Shown here: one piece after another, positions 54,469 through 64,000 of the stretch
How positions within the stretch are numbered: the stretch's first letter is position 1
How the letters are laid out: every line of letters starts with the position of its first letter
From: Aptenodytes patagonicus
Taxonomy: Eukaryota; Chordata; Aves; Sphenisciformes; Spheniscidae
Direction of reading: 5' to 3'
Assembly: GCF_965638725.1 (NCBI RefSeq)
Contig: NW_027472023.1
Location: forward strand, 124,001 to 188,000
Length of the DNA: 64,000 bases
Translations under genes and position numbers: made by a program
Notes under the pieces: generated by a model
Seen by the model: only the letters and a program-made list of their open reading frames with translations
Database searches by the model: none
What the model was told of the DNA's origin: nothing

Positions 54469-57296
54469 ATGCAGGCAGAAGCAGTAAAGCAAGACCTCCG
54501 CATGATCCGGGAGTGCCTGGCTCAGTGTTCTGCTGAGTCACAGAGGCACAAGGAGCTGCTGTGGCGTCTGGTAGGTGTGGAGTGTTCCCCTTGTCCCTGG
54601 GGGCTGGGGGCTGCGAGACCCGAGACCCTGACCCCACCTTTCCCCACGCAGGGGAAGAAGCGGCAGGAGCTGCAGGAAACCATGGAGCAGCTCAGCATGA
54701 AGGTCAGTGTCCCCTCCTCTGCCCATGTCCCCCAGCTGCGGTGGTTGGGGCTGTGTCAGGGGCTCAGTGCCTCTGTCCGGCTCCTCTTCCCAGAACTGTG
54801 TCGTGGCGCGGCATTTCAAAAACAACCGCCAGGAGCTCCAGCAGCTGGAGGGGCTGGTGGCCCAGACAAAGGTGAGTTCACAGAACCACACACTGGCTGA
54901 GGTTGGAAGGGACCTCTGGAGATCATCTTGCCTTGTGCAATGGCCCTGCTCAGGCAGGGTCACCTAGAGCCAGTTGCTCAGGACCATGTCCAGATGTGGA
55001 CTGTGTCGATACTTTGGCCTGGGGGTCTCTCTGCCTGCCTGCAGTGCCTGCAGGGCTGGGAAGGAGAGGGGAGGCGAGGGCAAAGGCAGTGCCTGAAGGG
55101 AGCCGGGAGGGGATAATGCGGAGGGGACTGCACTCACGGGACTGTCCCAGCGCCCTGATGGCTGCTCCTCTTGCCCACCTCTCCCGCAGGAGCACGTTCA
55201 GGTGGCAAACAGGGAGGCAGCCGCCAGCCTGGGAGAGGCACAGAAGGTACAGGGGAGAAGGAGGCCCGTCCTGACAGGGTCAGGGACGGGGGTGCCAGTG
55301 CTGGGTCCGCGCACCCCAGCAGCCATGGGCAGTGGTGTGGCTGGGGAGGACATTTACCCTGGGATATGGCGTCCATGATGGAGGGATCTCCCAGGCTCTT
55401 GGCTGTGGCTGTGCTGCTCAAGGGAGCCTGCTGTGGGTCTGTAGGCACAGCAACATGGCTTTGGGGAAGGGGGTGGGATGAGTGACCCCCACTCGTGTGT
55501 CTGGGGACGCCGTGTGTAACAGGAACTCAGGCACGGGGGGCAGTGGGTAGTCTGGTGTTGCACCCTGGCCGCTGTCATGGGGGTCCTCCTCCACCCCCCT
55601 GCCCCTCCTGGAGACGCTCCTGTTCTCTTTTCCCTCCCAGGCAGACCTCTTTCAGGGAAAGGCAGAGGGAGGCACAGCAGTGCAGGAGCTGATCAAGGTG
55701 TGTGACCCAGATCCAGAAATCCCTCAGGGAGCGGCCAGAGCTGCTGGGCAATGGTGCTAGCCCCAGGACACCTGGGTGCCTGCCGCCCTGGCCTTGGCCT
55801 GACCTCCCAGTGCCCTGGGGACTGACTGGGGATGCCCTTTCCCACCATGGCTCCCTGCAATGTGTCCCACTTGCTTTGCAGTGGGAGCAGTGGTCAGATC
55901 TGGCAGAAGCTGTTCAGGAGCAGGTTGAGGTCAAGAAGGTACTGGGGACAGGAGGGACGGGGGCTCAACATGTTTGTGGGGGGAAGCCCCCTCAGAGCGG
56001 GCATGGCATGGACTCTTGACTGGGCCCTTTGCTTGTCCAGCTGCTCAGGAACAAGCTCCAGCGCCTCCAGGAGAGACAGAAAGGCCTCCAAGAGCCAACA
56101 GCATTGTGAGTGGCGATGGGGCCCTGACTGAAACCTGGGACAGGGGGGTGGGGGGTGCTGAGCTGCTCCAGGCAGACCTCTGCCACTTGCAGACATCTTT
56201 CTGGCTCCTGTCCGCTCCTCCAGCCTGCTCGGGAGAGCCCTTTGTCTTCTCCTATGCGGCTCAACACATCTCTGAGCAACTCGGGACTCCTGGAAGCAGC
56301 TCTGCACAACTCTGAGCAGCTCCCAGGCTCTCCTCCATGCCCCCCAGGCCTGGGGCAGGACAGGGGCAGGGGGTGGGTCTGTGCAGTGCTGGGGTGCCAG
56401 GGGTGCCTGGTGCCAGCCCCAGCAGAGGCTGGGCAGCACCCTGGCTCCCTGTTGGCCTCCTGGGAGACCGCCATGCCGGCCGAGGTCTCTTCTCACAGCC
56501 TAGAACTCCACGGTGTCCACAGCAGGAGGAAGACGGTGCAGGCAGACGAGACCAATCCGTCGCTGCTGCAGGAGATGGTGGCTGTGCGGCTGGTAGGACA
56601 GACAACCCCGCTGTGGGCCTTGGGGAGGGATGGGTCTGCACTGTGCCTGGGGGACATGAGGGCACCAATCTCAGCGAGGACGAGGGACGGGGTCTGAGCC
56701 CTCAAACCTCGGCCAGCTCGCGCACCCTAACACATATCCCTGCTGTGCCTTGGCCTGTAGGAGGAGCAGCGGGCTTCAAGGAGGCATAAGGTCACTTCTT
56801 GGCTGAGGTGAGTTTCCCGGGGGGCTTGGGGTGCTGGGGCTCTTCCGTAGGCAGTGGGATGCCCGTGCCAGTGGTCCGAGGGCATTAGGCAGCTTTGGAC
56901 TTCTCTGGGATGAAAAGTTTCGGTATTTCTTTTCTTCCCAGCTTGGGGGGCGCATAGCGGGGGATTTTGGGGCCCACTGGGGAGACGTACAGTAGGGCTG
57001 AGAGAGATGCCCGTGCCCCTCACTCCAGTCCTGAGCAGGGAGTGCTGTGCCCAGCATGGTGCAAGATCCCATGGTGGTGTTCGAAAGAGGGTGGCTGGAA
57101 AGAGCTGAGACAAATTTGCCCCCTGCTCTGCCTGACCCCTCTCCTGTCCCCCAGGAGACTTCTTCTGTTCCTCGCCTTGCTGCAGTTTGCTGTCCTCATC
57201 CTGGTGCTGCTGAAGAGGGACATCCTTAACTGGGTCCTGCCACCAAAGCTGGCGGCCGCCTTTGGGAGCCGCCCAGCGAGGTCCCGGTTCTTTTGA
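54469..57296 (+). CDS. Gene 1: coiled-coil protein with C-terminal membrane anchor, TMCO5-like (copy B)
   Basis: Same eleven coding exons at an offset of 38,384: 54,469-54,570, 54,652-54,702, 54,794-54,871, 55,190-55,246, 55,641-55,697, 55,882-55,938, 56,041-56,105, 56,193-56,372, 56,499-56,592, 56,761-56,807 and 57,155-57,296. The frame is open throughout, 309 codons. By eye it differs from copy A at three codons, all changing the amino acid (QGKT/QGKA, EQAE/EQVE, DRGG/DRGR); I saw no silent change. Both copies could be expressed. Function is unknown beyond a likely tail-anchored, coiled-coil membrane protein. Confidence 0.75.
54882..55016 (-). mobile_element. Short CR1 3' fragment in a gene 1 intron (copy B)
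   Basis: Same insertion as 16,498-16,632. Confidence 0.8.
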
Positions 57297-57319
57297 AATA
57301 AAACGAGAAAGAGAATAAA
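57297..57319 (+). promoter_or_regulatory. Gene 1 poly(A) signals (copy B)
   Basis: Same two AATAAA hexamers as in copy A, at 57,297 and 57,314. Confidence 0.75.
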
Positions 57320-57447
57320 GAAATCTGTGATTGTAGGACAAGTGCGTCACCTTGTCAATGAATGTCAGCTGACGGGTTCGAGGGAGGTGGCTGCTGCTTT
57401 CCCTTCTGCCTGTGCGCTCCCCACGATGACTCTGCCTGTACACCTCT

Positions 57448-57559
57448 ATGGACCGAGTACAGGTTCATGGGAAGACGACGAGCCACAATGACCACCTGCA
57501 GGCCCAAGAGCTCCTTTAGGAAGAATAGTAAAACAAAGAAGATGTGTGGCAGCTCGACA
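57448..57559 (+). pseudogene. Relic of the SUN-domain gene's last exon (copy B)
   Basis: Identical to 19,064-19,175. Confidence 0.85.
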
Positions 57560-57561
57560 GC

Positions 57562-57821
57562 CTGGAGAAGGACCAGCTCAGGTCGGGCCCTTTCGTCCTG
57601 GGCTGCTCCTGTGCTGGGCCAGATGGAAGGCAGCAGACATCTGCCATGCTCCTGCAGAGGCTCGCCCCCAAGGAGGGCTGCAGACCCCTCCAGCGCATCC
57701 GTGCCCAATGCACGGTCTGGGCAGACCTTCCTGCGGCCTTTCAGTATATAAAGGGGGCTTAGAAGAAAGATGGAGGGAGACCTTTTACCAAGGCTTGTAG
57801 TGCCAGGACAAGGGGCAACCA
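57562..57821 (+). mobile_element. CR1-module fragment, plus strand, inverted relative to 50,852-51,858 (copy B)
   Basis: Same as 19,178-19,437. Confidence 0.8.
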
Positions 57822-57831
57822 CGTACCCGCT

Positions 57832-57839
57832 CCCCCCCC
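57832..57839. repeat. Poly-C run, 8 bases (copy B)
   Basis: Shorter allele of the run at 19,448-19,462. Confidence 0.9.
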
Positions 57840-57896
57840 GCTGCCCCTCTAGACATCCTGGCCCTGGCCTGCTTCCCGGCTCAGCCCCACACTCGC

Positions 57897-57932
57897 GATG
57901 CTGGGCAGGGCAGCGTACTTGGGGTCAGCCAT
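57897..57932 (-). pseudogene. DCTN2-like exon 1 fragment, inverted (end of copy B)
   Basis: Reads MADPKYAALPSI on the minus strand, with the family Lys5 kept, followed by GCGAGT (a possible GC donor). It is the best preserved of the four pieces but isolated. Confidence 0.5.
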
Positions 57933-58066
57933 GGCTGGGGGGGCATTAATGGGGGGTGGGGGGTGGGGGTGGGGGATGCTTACCGGGGGATGCATGCAGG
58001 GACTTAGCAGCGGCTCAGCCACCAGTAACATCAACAGTGCCCCCTGGGACCTGTCCTGCCGAGGTC

Positions 58067-59461
58067 GGGCGCAGTCCCAGGGGGTCCCGATCCCAGGCTT
58101 GCTCTGGCCCTGTGTGGGGGTTAGGGGATGTGCGAGGCTGGGAGCTCATGGCTGAGGCTCGCGGGTCTTTGGGGCCGTCATCAGGGTCTCTGCAGCTGGT
58201 CAGAGCATGGGCTCAGTTGCGCTGTTGGGGTCGGTTCAGGTTGGGGGTGCTGGGGCTGTGGTGCCGCTCGCAGTCAGGGATGAGCGAGGGGGGAGTTTCG
58301 GGGATGGGTTAATAGGGGTAATAAGGGCTTCCGCCTTTGGGGTCCAACTTTGCCTCTGAGCCCAAACAGCCCCCGGGTGGCCGTGGTGTTAGCAACTTAG
58401 TCGTAATTGCTTTCAAACGAGATGAAGCTAAACGAGGAGCATTTAGGAAAACCTCTACAAGAGCTGACATGGGTGCAAACGTTTGTAAAAAGGACGTGGG
58501 TTAAGGAATGGGAGAAGAAAGCGTATTTTAGTCTACTTGCACCAAGACTAAATGGGAAAGGTCTCTCTCTGCCGCCTATATTAAATTTCCTGCTAAGCGC
58601 AGGGGAGAAAACGTCTACATGGAATTAATACATGCATTTCGTTGCTGACAACAGTCAACCATCCTTTAACGAATCTACCTTCTTAGAGACGATCTTAATA
58701 GTCAGAGGGGCAAGACAGTTACCCTCTTCTATCCTGAAGAGAAGGTACCCAGGGAAGATATTTGCCTCAGTAGACAGAAACGTCTCCCAGCCGGGAACGG
58801 ATGCTTCATGATGTTATTGAAATTATTACTTTCTTTTCAAAAGTAAAGACAGTCAGAAAGTGACAACGTAGAGTTGAATGGAATACGGGAAATGTCTGTA
58901 TATATAAGCGTATATATAAGAGGGGAGGGAGGGAGGGAGAGAGAGAGAGAGTTTGTATTCTCAGAGGAGTTTTAACATTACATTTAAGCATCACTGTGAA
59001 GCATCGCTCATGTTTTTTTTCTCATGGCCGAAGACTCTGACCCTTTGTCAAGAATTTTTCTTTCCCGCTGGGCTACTTCACTCAGCTCTTCAGGAGCAGC
59101 TTCCCGCTAAGGATTAAAGCAAGATGAACCTTCCCCCTAGAGGCTGTGATAGATCCTGCAGCAGCATTTGCTAAAGAAAATGTGAGTTGTGAGAAATAGA
59201 GTGATGACTCTTTTGGCAATAATGCAAGAAATGGACCTTTCAGGACGGTGTAAAGGTAATGAGGCCACTCAGAACTGTTGCAGGGCAAATTTGCCGTTGT
59301 GTATTTTAATGGAAGCACATGAAGTCTTGTACCTTCTGGGATCGTGTGACTGTGTTGGGGCAGTGCTTAGGGCACTGTGAATGAATCCAAACCCAATGTT
59401 TAACAGCCTGGAGGTTTTTTGAGCAGATCATGATGCAAGTGACGCGCTCCCGTTCTGATCA
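58067..59461. other. Unassigned segment, copy C
   Basis: Same content as 19,690-21,084, with one substitution near 59,348 and a small change in the GA repeat. No gene recognised. Confidence 0.5.
58896..58952. repeat. TA and GA microsatellite, copy C
   Basis: As in the other copies, but the purine run reads GGGAGGGAGGGAG before the GA repeats, a difference specific to copy C. Confidence 0.85.
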
Positions 59462-59864
59462 TTCTGATGTTAAAGGAAGTCTTTGACGGAAAGAATGAGC
59501 AAGCGCAAGTCTCAGAAATTACAGACTGACACGGACAAAGGATTCTTAAACCAGCCTTCAAAGAAGCTGCAAAAGGAGGGGAAGGTTCACCATTTTGTTA
59601 CTAATAATGAAGCAAAATCCTCTGTCGGGGAGTGTCTTTACGGGATGCTCCAAACCAAGATGTGGAGCTACTTACAGCCCACAGCACCTTTTGCCACATT
59701 GGTGTGCTCTCAGAGTTTATAAAGAGCTGTAACCAGAGCTTCCCCAGAGCTGTCAGAGCCCGGCCTGTGGACGTGAACACTTCAGACTCGGCAAGGATTT
59801 GGAAAACCGGAGATAGGGGTGTGTTTGAAACTACAGGATCTGCGCCTCTGCTCCAAAAGGGAGG
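59462..59864 (+). pseudogene. Polinton/Maverick integrase fragment (copy C)
   Basis: Same sequence and same frameshift as 21,085-21,487. It carries the [14 protein letters not shown] and TKMWSYL motifs of the rve-type core. Dead fragment. Confidence 0.7.
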
Positions 59865-59902
59865 CCAGAAAGCCAACCGTATCCTGGGCTGCATCAAAAG
59901 AA

Positions 59903-62900
59903 GTTGGGTGTTGCAGTTCCAGGTGCAGGGAATGGTGAGGGAAGAAACAGGAAGAGCCAGCAGATCGACACCTGGCTCTGAGCCCGGTGTCACCGGCAGA
60001 ATTTTTTGGGTTTTGAGCATGGGTCGGCTTACATGACACCAGGCCTGCTGGCGACAGACAGGGTACACCTGTCTCAAAGCGGGGGGGAAATGAACTTGGC
60101 GCAGGATTTAGCAGGGCTCACTGAAGGAGCTTTAAACTAGATGTGAATGGGGAAGGAGATAAAACCAGGCTTGCTAGAGGTAAGCCTGGGGTCGACACGC
60201 CAATGTTTGAGGTTGATGGTGTGCTAGCGAGTCCTTTGGTCTGCCGTCTCAGTGGAGCTAGGGGGATGGAGAGCCATTCGACAGCAAAGACACAAGGGTT
60301 ATTGATGTGTTAGAAACCATGGAAGTGCCTGGGAATGGTCACGTAGGAATTAGGGCTTCTCTCCCAAAAACGGTGGCGGGATCAAGAGCCCGGCTTGAAG
60401 TTCATCTACACCAGTGCACGCAGCGTGGGCAACAAACAGGAGGAGCTGGAAGGCACTGTGCAGCGGGAAAACTATGGTATTGCTGCCATCACAGAAACAT
60501 GGCGGGATGACTCGCACACCTGGAGTGCTGCAATGGATGGCTATAAACTCTTCGGAAGGGATAGGCAAGGAAGGAGAGGCAGTGGCGTAGCCCTGTATGT
60601 TAGGGAGCGTTTTGACTGTCTAGAGCTTGATGATGGTGACGATAGGGTTGAGTGTTTATGGGTAAGAACCAGGGGGAAGGCCAGCAAGGCAGCTATCGTG
60701 GTGGGAGTCTGTTACAGACCACCCAACCAGGATGAAGAGGCAGATGAAATATTCTATAAGCAGCTGGGAGAAGTCTCACAATCGCTAGCCCTTGTTCTCG
60801 TGGGGAACGTCAACTTACCAGATGTCTGCTGGAAATACAGTGCAGCAGAGAAGAAACAGTCCAGGTGGAAGACAACTTCCTGACACAGCTGGTGAGGGAG
60901 CCAACTAGGGAAGGCGCCCCGCTGGACCTGTTGTTTACGAACAGAGAAGGGCTTGTGGGTGACGTGGTGGTTGGAGGCCGTCTTGGGCGTAGCGATCACG
61001 ACATGATAGAGGTTTCCATTCTTGTAGAAGGCAGGAGGGGGGGTTAGCAGAACTGCTACTTTGGACTTCCAGAGGGCGGACTTTGGCCTGTTTAGGGGCC
61101 TGGTTGACAGAGTCCCTTGGGAGGCAGTCCCGAAGGGCAAAGGATCCCTCTTCAAGAAGGCAATCTTAAAGGTGCAGGAGCAGGCCATCCCCGTGTGCTG
61201 AAAGATGAGCCGACAGGGAAGACGACCGGCCTGGCTGAACAGAGAACTTTGGCTGGAACTCAGGGAAAAAAAAGAGAGTTTATGACCTTTGGAAGAAGGG
61301 GCAGGCAACTCAGGAGGACTACAAGGGTGTCGTGAGGTTATGCAGGGAGAAAATTAGAAGGGCCAAAGCCCAGCTAGAACTTAATCTGGCTACTGCTGTA
61401 AAAGACAATAAAAAGTGTTTCTATAAATACATTAGCAACAAGAGGAGGGCTAAAGAGAATCTCCGTCCTTTATTGGATGGGGGGGGAGGGGGAACGTAGT
61501 GACAAAGGATGAGGAAAAGGCTGAGGTACGCAATGCCTTCTTTGCCTCAGTCTTTAATAGTAAGACCGGTTGTTCTCCGGGTACCCAGCCCCCTGAGCTC
61601 GCAGGCAGGGGCAGGGAGCAGAATAAAGCCCCCGTAATCCAAGGGGAAATGGTTAGCGACCTGCTACACCGCTTCGACACACACGCACACAAGTCTATGG
61701 GGCCAGATGGGAGCCACCCAAGGGTACCGAGAGAGCTGGCGGAAGTGCTCACCAAGCCACTTTCAACCATCTATCAGCAGTCCTGGCTAACCGGCGAGGT
61801 CCCAGTTGACTCGAGGTCAGCAAATGTGACGCCCATCTACAGGAAGGGCCGGAAGGAGGATCCGGGGAACTACAGGCCTGTCAGCCTGACCTCAGTGCCA
61901 GGGAAGGTTATGGAGCAGATCATCTTGAGTGCCATCACGTGGCACATGCAGGACAAGGAGGCGGTCAGGCCCAGTCAGCACGGGTTTATGAAAGGCAGGT
62001 CCTGCTTGACTAACCTGATCTCCTTCTATCACAAGGTGACGCGCTTAGTGGATGAGGGAAAGGCTGCGGATGTTGTCTACCCAGACTTTAGTAAAGCCTT
62101 TGACACCATTTCCCACAGCATTCTCCTGGAGAAACTGGCTGCTCATGACTTGGACAGGCGTACGCTTCGCTGGGTTAAAAAACTGGCTGGATGGCCGAGC
62201 CCAAAGGGTTGTGGTGAATGGAGTTCAAGCCAGTCGGCGGCCGGTCACAAGTGGTGCTCCCCAGGGCTCAGTAGTGGGGCCAGTTCTGTTTAATATCTTC
62301 ATCAACTCTCTGGACGAGGGGATGGAGTGCACCCTCAGTCACTTTGCAGACGACAGCAAGTTGGGCGGGAGTGTTGATCTGCTCGAGGGTAGGAAGGTTC
62401 TGCAGAGGGACCTGGACAGGCTGGCTCGATGGGCCGAGGCCAGTTGTATGAAGTTCAACGAGGCCAAGTGCCGGGTCCTGCCCTTGGGTCACAACAACCC
62501 CATGCAGCGCTACAGGCTTGGGGAAGAGCGGCTGGAAAGCTGCCTAGCGGAAAAGGACCTGGGGGTGTTGGTCGACAGCCGGCTGAACATGAGCCGGCAG
62601 TGTGCCCAGGTGGCCAAGGCGGCCAAGAGCATCCTGGCTTGCGTCAGAAATAGCGTGGCCAGCAGGAGTAGGGAAGTGATTGTGCCCCTGTACTCGGCAC
62701 TGGTGAGGCCACACCTCGAACAGTGTGTGTTCAGTTTTGGGCCCCTCACTACAAGAAGGCTATTGAGGTGCTGGAGCGTGTCCAGAGAAGGGCAACGAGG
62801 CTGGTGAAGGGTCTGGAGAACAAGTTCTATGAGGAGCGGCTGAGGGAACTGGGGTTGTTTAGCCTGGAGACAAGGAGGCCGAGGGGAGACCTTATTGCGC

Positions 62901-63237
62901 TCTACAACTACCTGAAAGGAGGTTGGAGTGAGGTGGGTGTCGGTCTCTTCTCCCAAGTAAGAAGCGATAGGACAAGAGGAAACAGCCTCAGGTTGCGCCA
63001 GGGGAGGTTTAGATTGGACATGAGGAAGATTTTGTTTACAGAAAGAGTGGTTAAACATTGGAACAGGCTGCCCAGGGAAGAGCTGGAGTCATCCTCTCCG
63101 GAGGTATTGAAAAGACGTGGAGGTGTGGCGCTTAGGGACATGGTTTAGTGGTGGACTTGGCAGTGTTAGGCTAATGGTTGGACTTGATGATCTTAAAGCT
63201 CCTTTGCAACCTAAATGACTCCATGATTCTATGATTC
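59903..63237 (+). mobile_element. Long CR1 LINE (copy C)
   Basis: Same element as 21,526-24,860, including the endpoint with the preceding Polinton piece. It was therefore inserted before the duplication. Confidence 0.85.
60395..63148 (+). pseudogene. CR1 ORF2, broken (copy C)
   Basis: Shares all frameshifts of the copy B ORF2 and has one more lesion: the segment reading PVCRKMSRQ in B has a TGA stop in place of the Arg codon at about 61,199. The endonuclease, the [10 protein letters not shown] block and the FADDSKL block remain readable. Confidence 0.85.
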
Positions 63238-63832
63238 TCAGTGCGGCCAGCAGGTGGAGGGAGGTGATTCTGCCCCTCTACTCTGCTCTGGTGAGACCCC
63301 ACCCGCAGTACCGTGTCCAGCTCTGGAGTCCTCAGTACAGGAAAGACATGGAGCTGTTGGAGCAGGTCCAGAGGAGGGCCACAAAAATGATCAGAGGGAT
63401 GGAACACCTCTGCTATGAAGAAAGGCTGAGAGAATTGGGGCTGTTCAGCCTGGAGAAGAGGAGGCTCCGGGGAGACCTTATTGCAGCCTTTCAATACTGA
63501 AAGGGGGCTTATAAGAAAGATGGGGACAGGCTTTTTAGTAGGGCCTGCAGCGATAGGGCCAGGGGTAATGGTATTAAACCAAAAGAAGGTAGATTCAGAC
63601 TAGGTATATGGAAGAAATTTTTTATGCTGAGGGTGGTGAAACACTGGCACAGGTTGCCCGGAGAGGCTGTAGATGCCCCATCCCTGAAAACATTCAAGGT
63701 CAGGCTGGACGGGGCTTTGAGCAACCTGGTCTAGTTGAAGAAGTCCCTGCTCATTGCAGGGCGGGGTTGGACTAGATGACCTTTAAAGGTCCTTTCCAAG
63801 CCAAACCATTCTATGATTCGATGGTTCTATGA
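63238..63832 (+). mobile_element. Second CR1 3' fragment (copy C)
   Basis: Same as 24,861-25,455. Confidence 0.88.
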
Positions 63833-64000
63833 AAACAAACCTCTGCTACAGCACCAATATTGGGCCGGAAACTGGAAAAATACCCAACCAGGATACCACT
63901 GGGAAGAGCAAAGCAAAGAAAGCCACGAAGTGGGCAAACTCATCATGGAAGGGTTTCCTGTGCTCAGTGCCACTGACTGGATTTAGTTTTCCCTGTGAAT
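63833..64000. other. Unassigned segment, cut by window end (copy C)
   Basis: Start of the segment seen at 2,475 and 25,456. The DCTN2-like exon of this copy would lie just outside the window. Confidence 0.4.

Larger units (their letters stand above)
19690..58066. repeat. Tandem segmental duplication, copy B (complete unit, 38,377 bp)
   Basis: This is the only complete unit in the window. Its first and last segments both have near-identical partners in copy A, and its start is repeated at 58,067. It holds two directly repeated ERV-L proviruses (31.35-36.3 kb and 47.09-50.57 kb). Between them lies a segment not found in A: solo LTR, env-bearing ERV, inverted gene 1 pieces, SUN gene and a CR1 module. 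Confidence 0.95.
58067..64000. repeat. Tandem segmental duplication, copy C (start only)
   Basis: It matches 19,690-25,623 at a constant offset of 38,377, with only scattered substitutions and no net indel. It shares the B state rather than the A state at all sites I compared, including retention of the CR1/Polinton sequence deleted in A. One private change (TGC CGA to TGC TGA at about 61,198) adds a stop to its CR1 ORF2. Confidence 0.95.

Noticed and set aside
1-64000. tRNA, rRNA or snRNA genes
   Set aside because: I looked for recognisable cloverleaf and promoter-box patterns while reading and found none I could support; only the tRNA-Lys-complementary primer sites of the ERV-L elements are present.

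Overview
The window looks like avian nuclear DNA. It carries many CR1 LINE pieces with the usual ATTCTATG-type 3' ends, class III (ERV-L) LTR retroviruses with an LTR of the common bird type, and compact vertebrate genes with short introns, GT-AG splice sites and AATAAA signals in GC-rich DNA. There are no bacterial-type operons.

The large-scale structure is a near-identical tandem segmental duplication. Copy A (1-19,689, cut by the window edge) and copy B (19,690-58,066) start with the same sequence, and copy C (58,067-64,000, running off the end) starts it again 38,377 bp after B. Copy A is a deletion derivative. It lacks 3,292 bp of Polinton and CR1 sequence (joined at about 1,580). It also lacks about 15.36 kb lying between two directly repeated ERV-L proviruses in B, as if one ERV-L had recombined with the other.

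Each unit runs as follows: an unassigned segment; a plus-strand Polinton (Maverick) integrase fragment; a degraded CR1 plus a second CR1 3' end; a short exon matching the start of dynactin p50 (DCTN2) and a G-rich minisatellite; a dead ERV pol; a minus-strand Polinton block (capsid-like gene, a second structural-type gene, integrase end with chromodomain); and an ERV-L with LTR, tRNA-Lys-type primer site, gag and pol. In copy B this is followed by a 12-kb insert not present in A: the rest of the ERV-L pol with a solo LTR inside it (5-bp target duplication ATAGG), a defective env-bearing ERV, inverted fragments of gene 1, and a complete minus-strand SUN-domain gene. Both A and B then carry a CR1 module in minus orientation and an intact gene ('gene 1') for a coiled-coil, tail-anchored membrane protein.

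Two genes appear intact from consistent splice phases. Gene 1 has 309 codons, eleven coding exons, and two copies (16,085-18,912 and 54,469-57,296); it resembles the TMCO5 family in layout and length. The SUN-domain gene has 334 codons and ten exons (45,026 down to 40,916) and is of the short SUN3/SPAG4/SUN5 type. Both have a TATA-like box and a CRE-like site close upstream, and each is followed by a broken piece of the other. This suggests they travelled together as a rearranging, probably testis-type, gene pair. That last point is inference.
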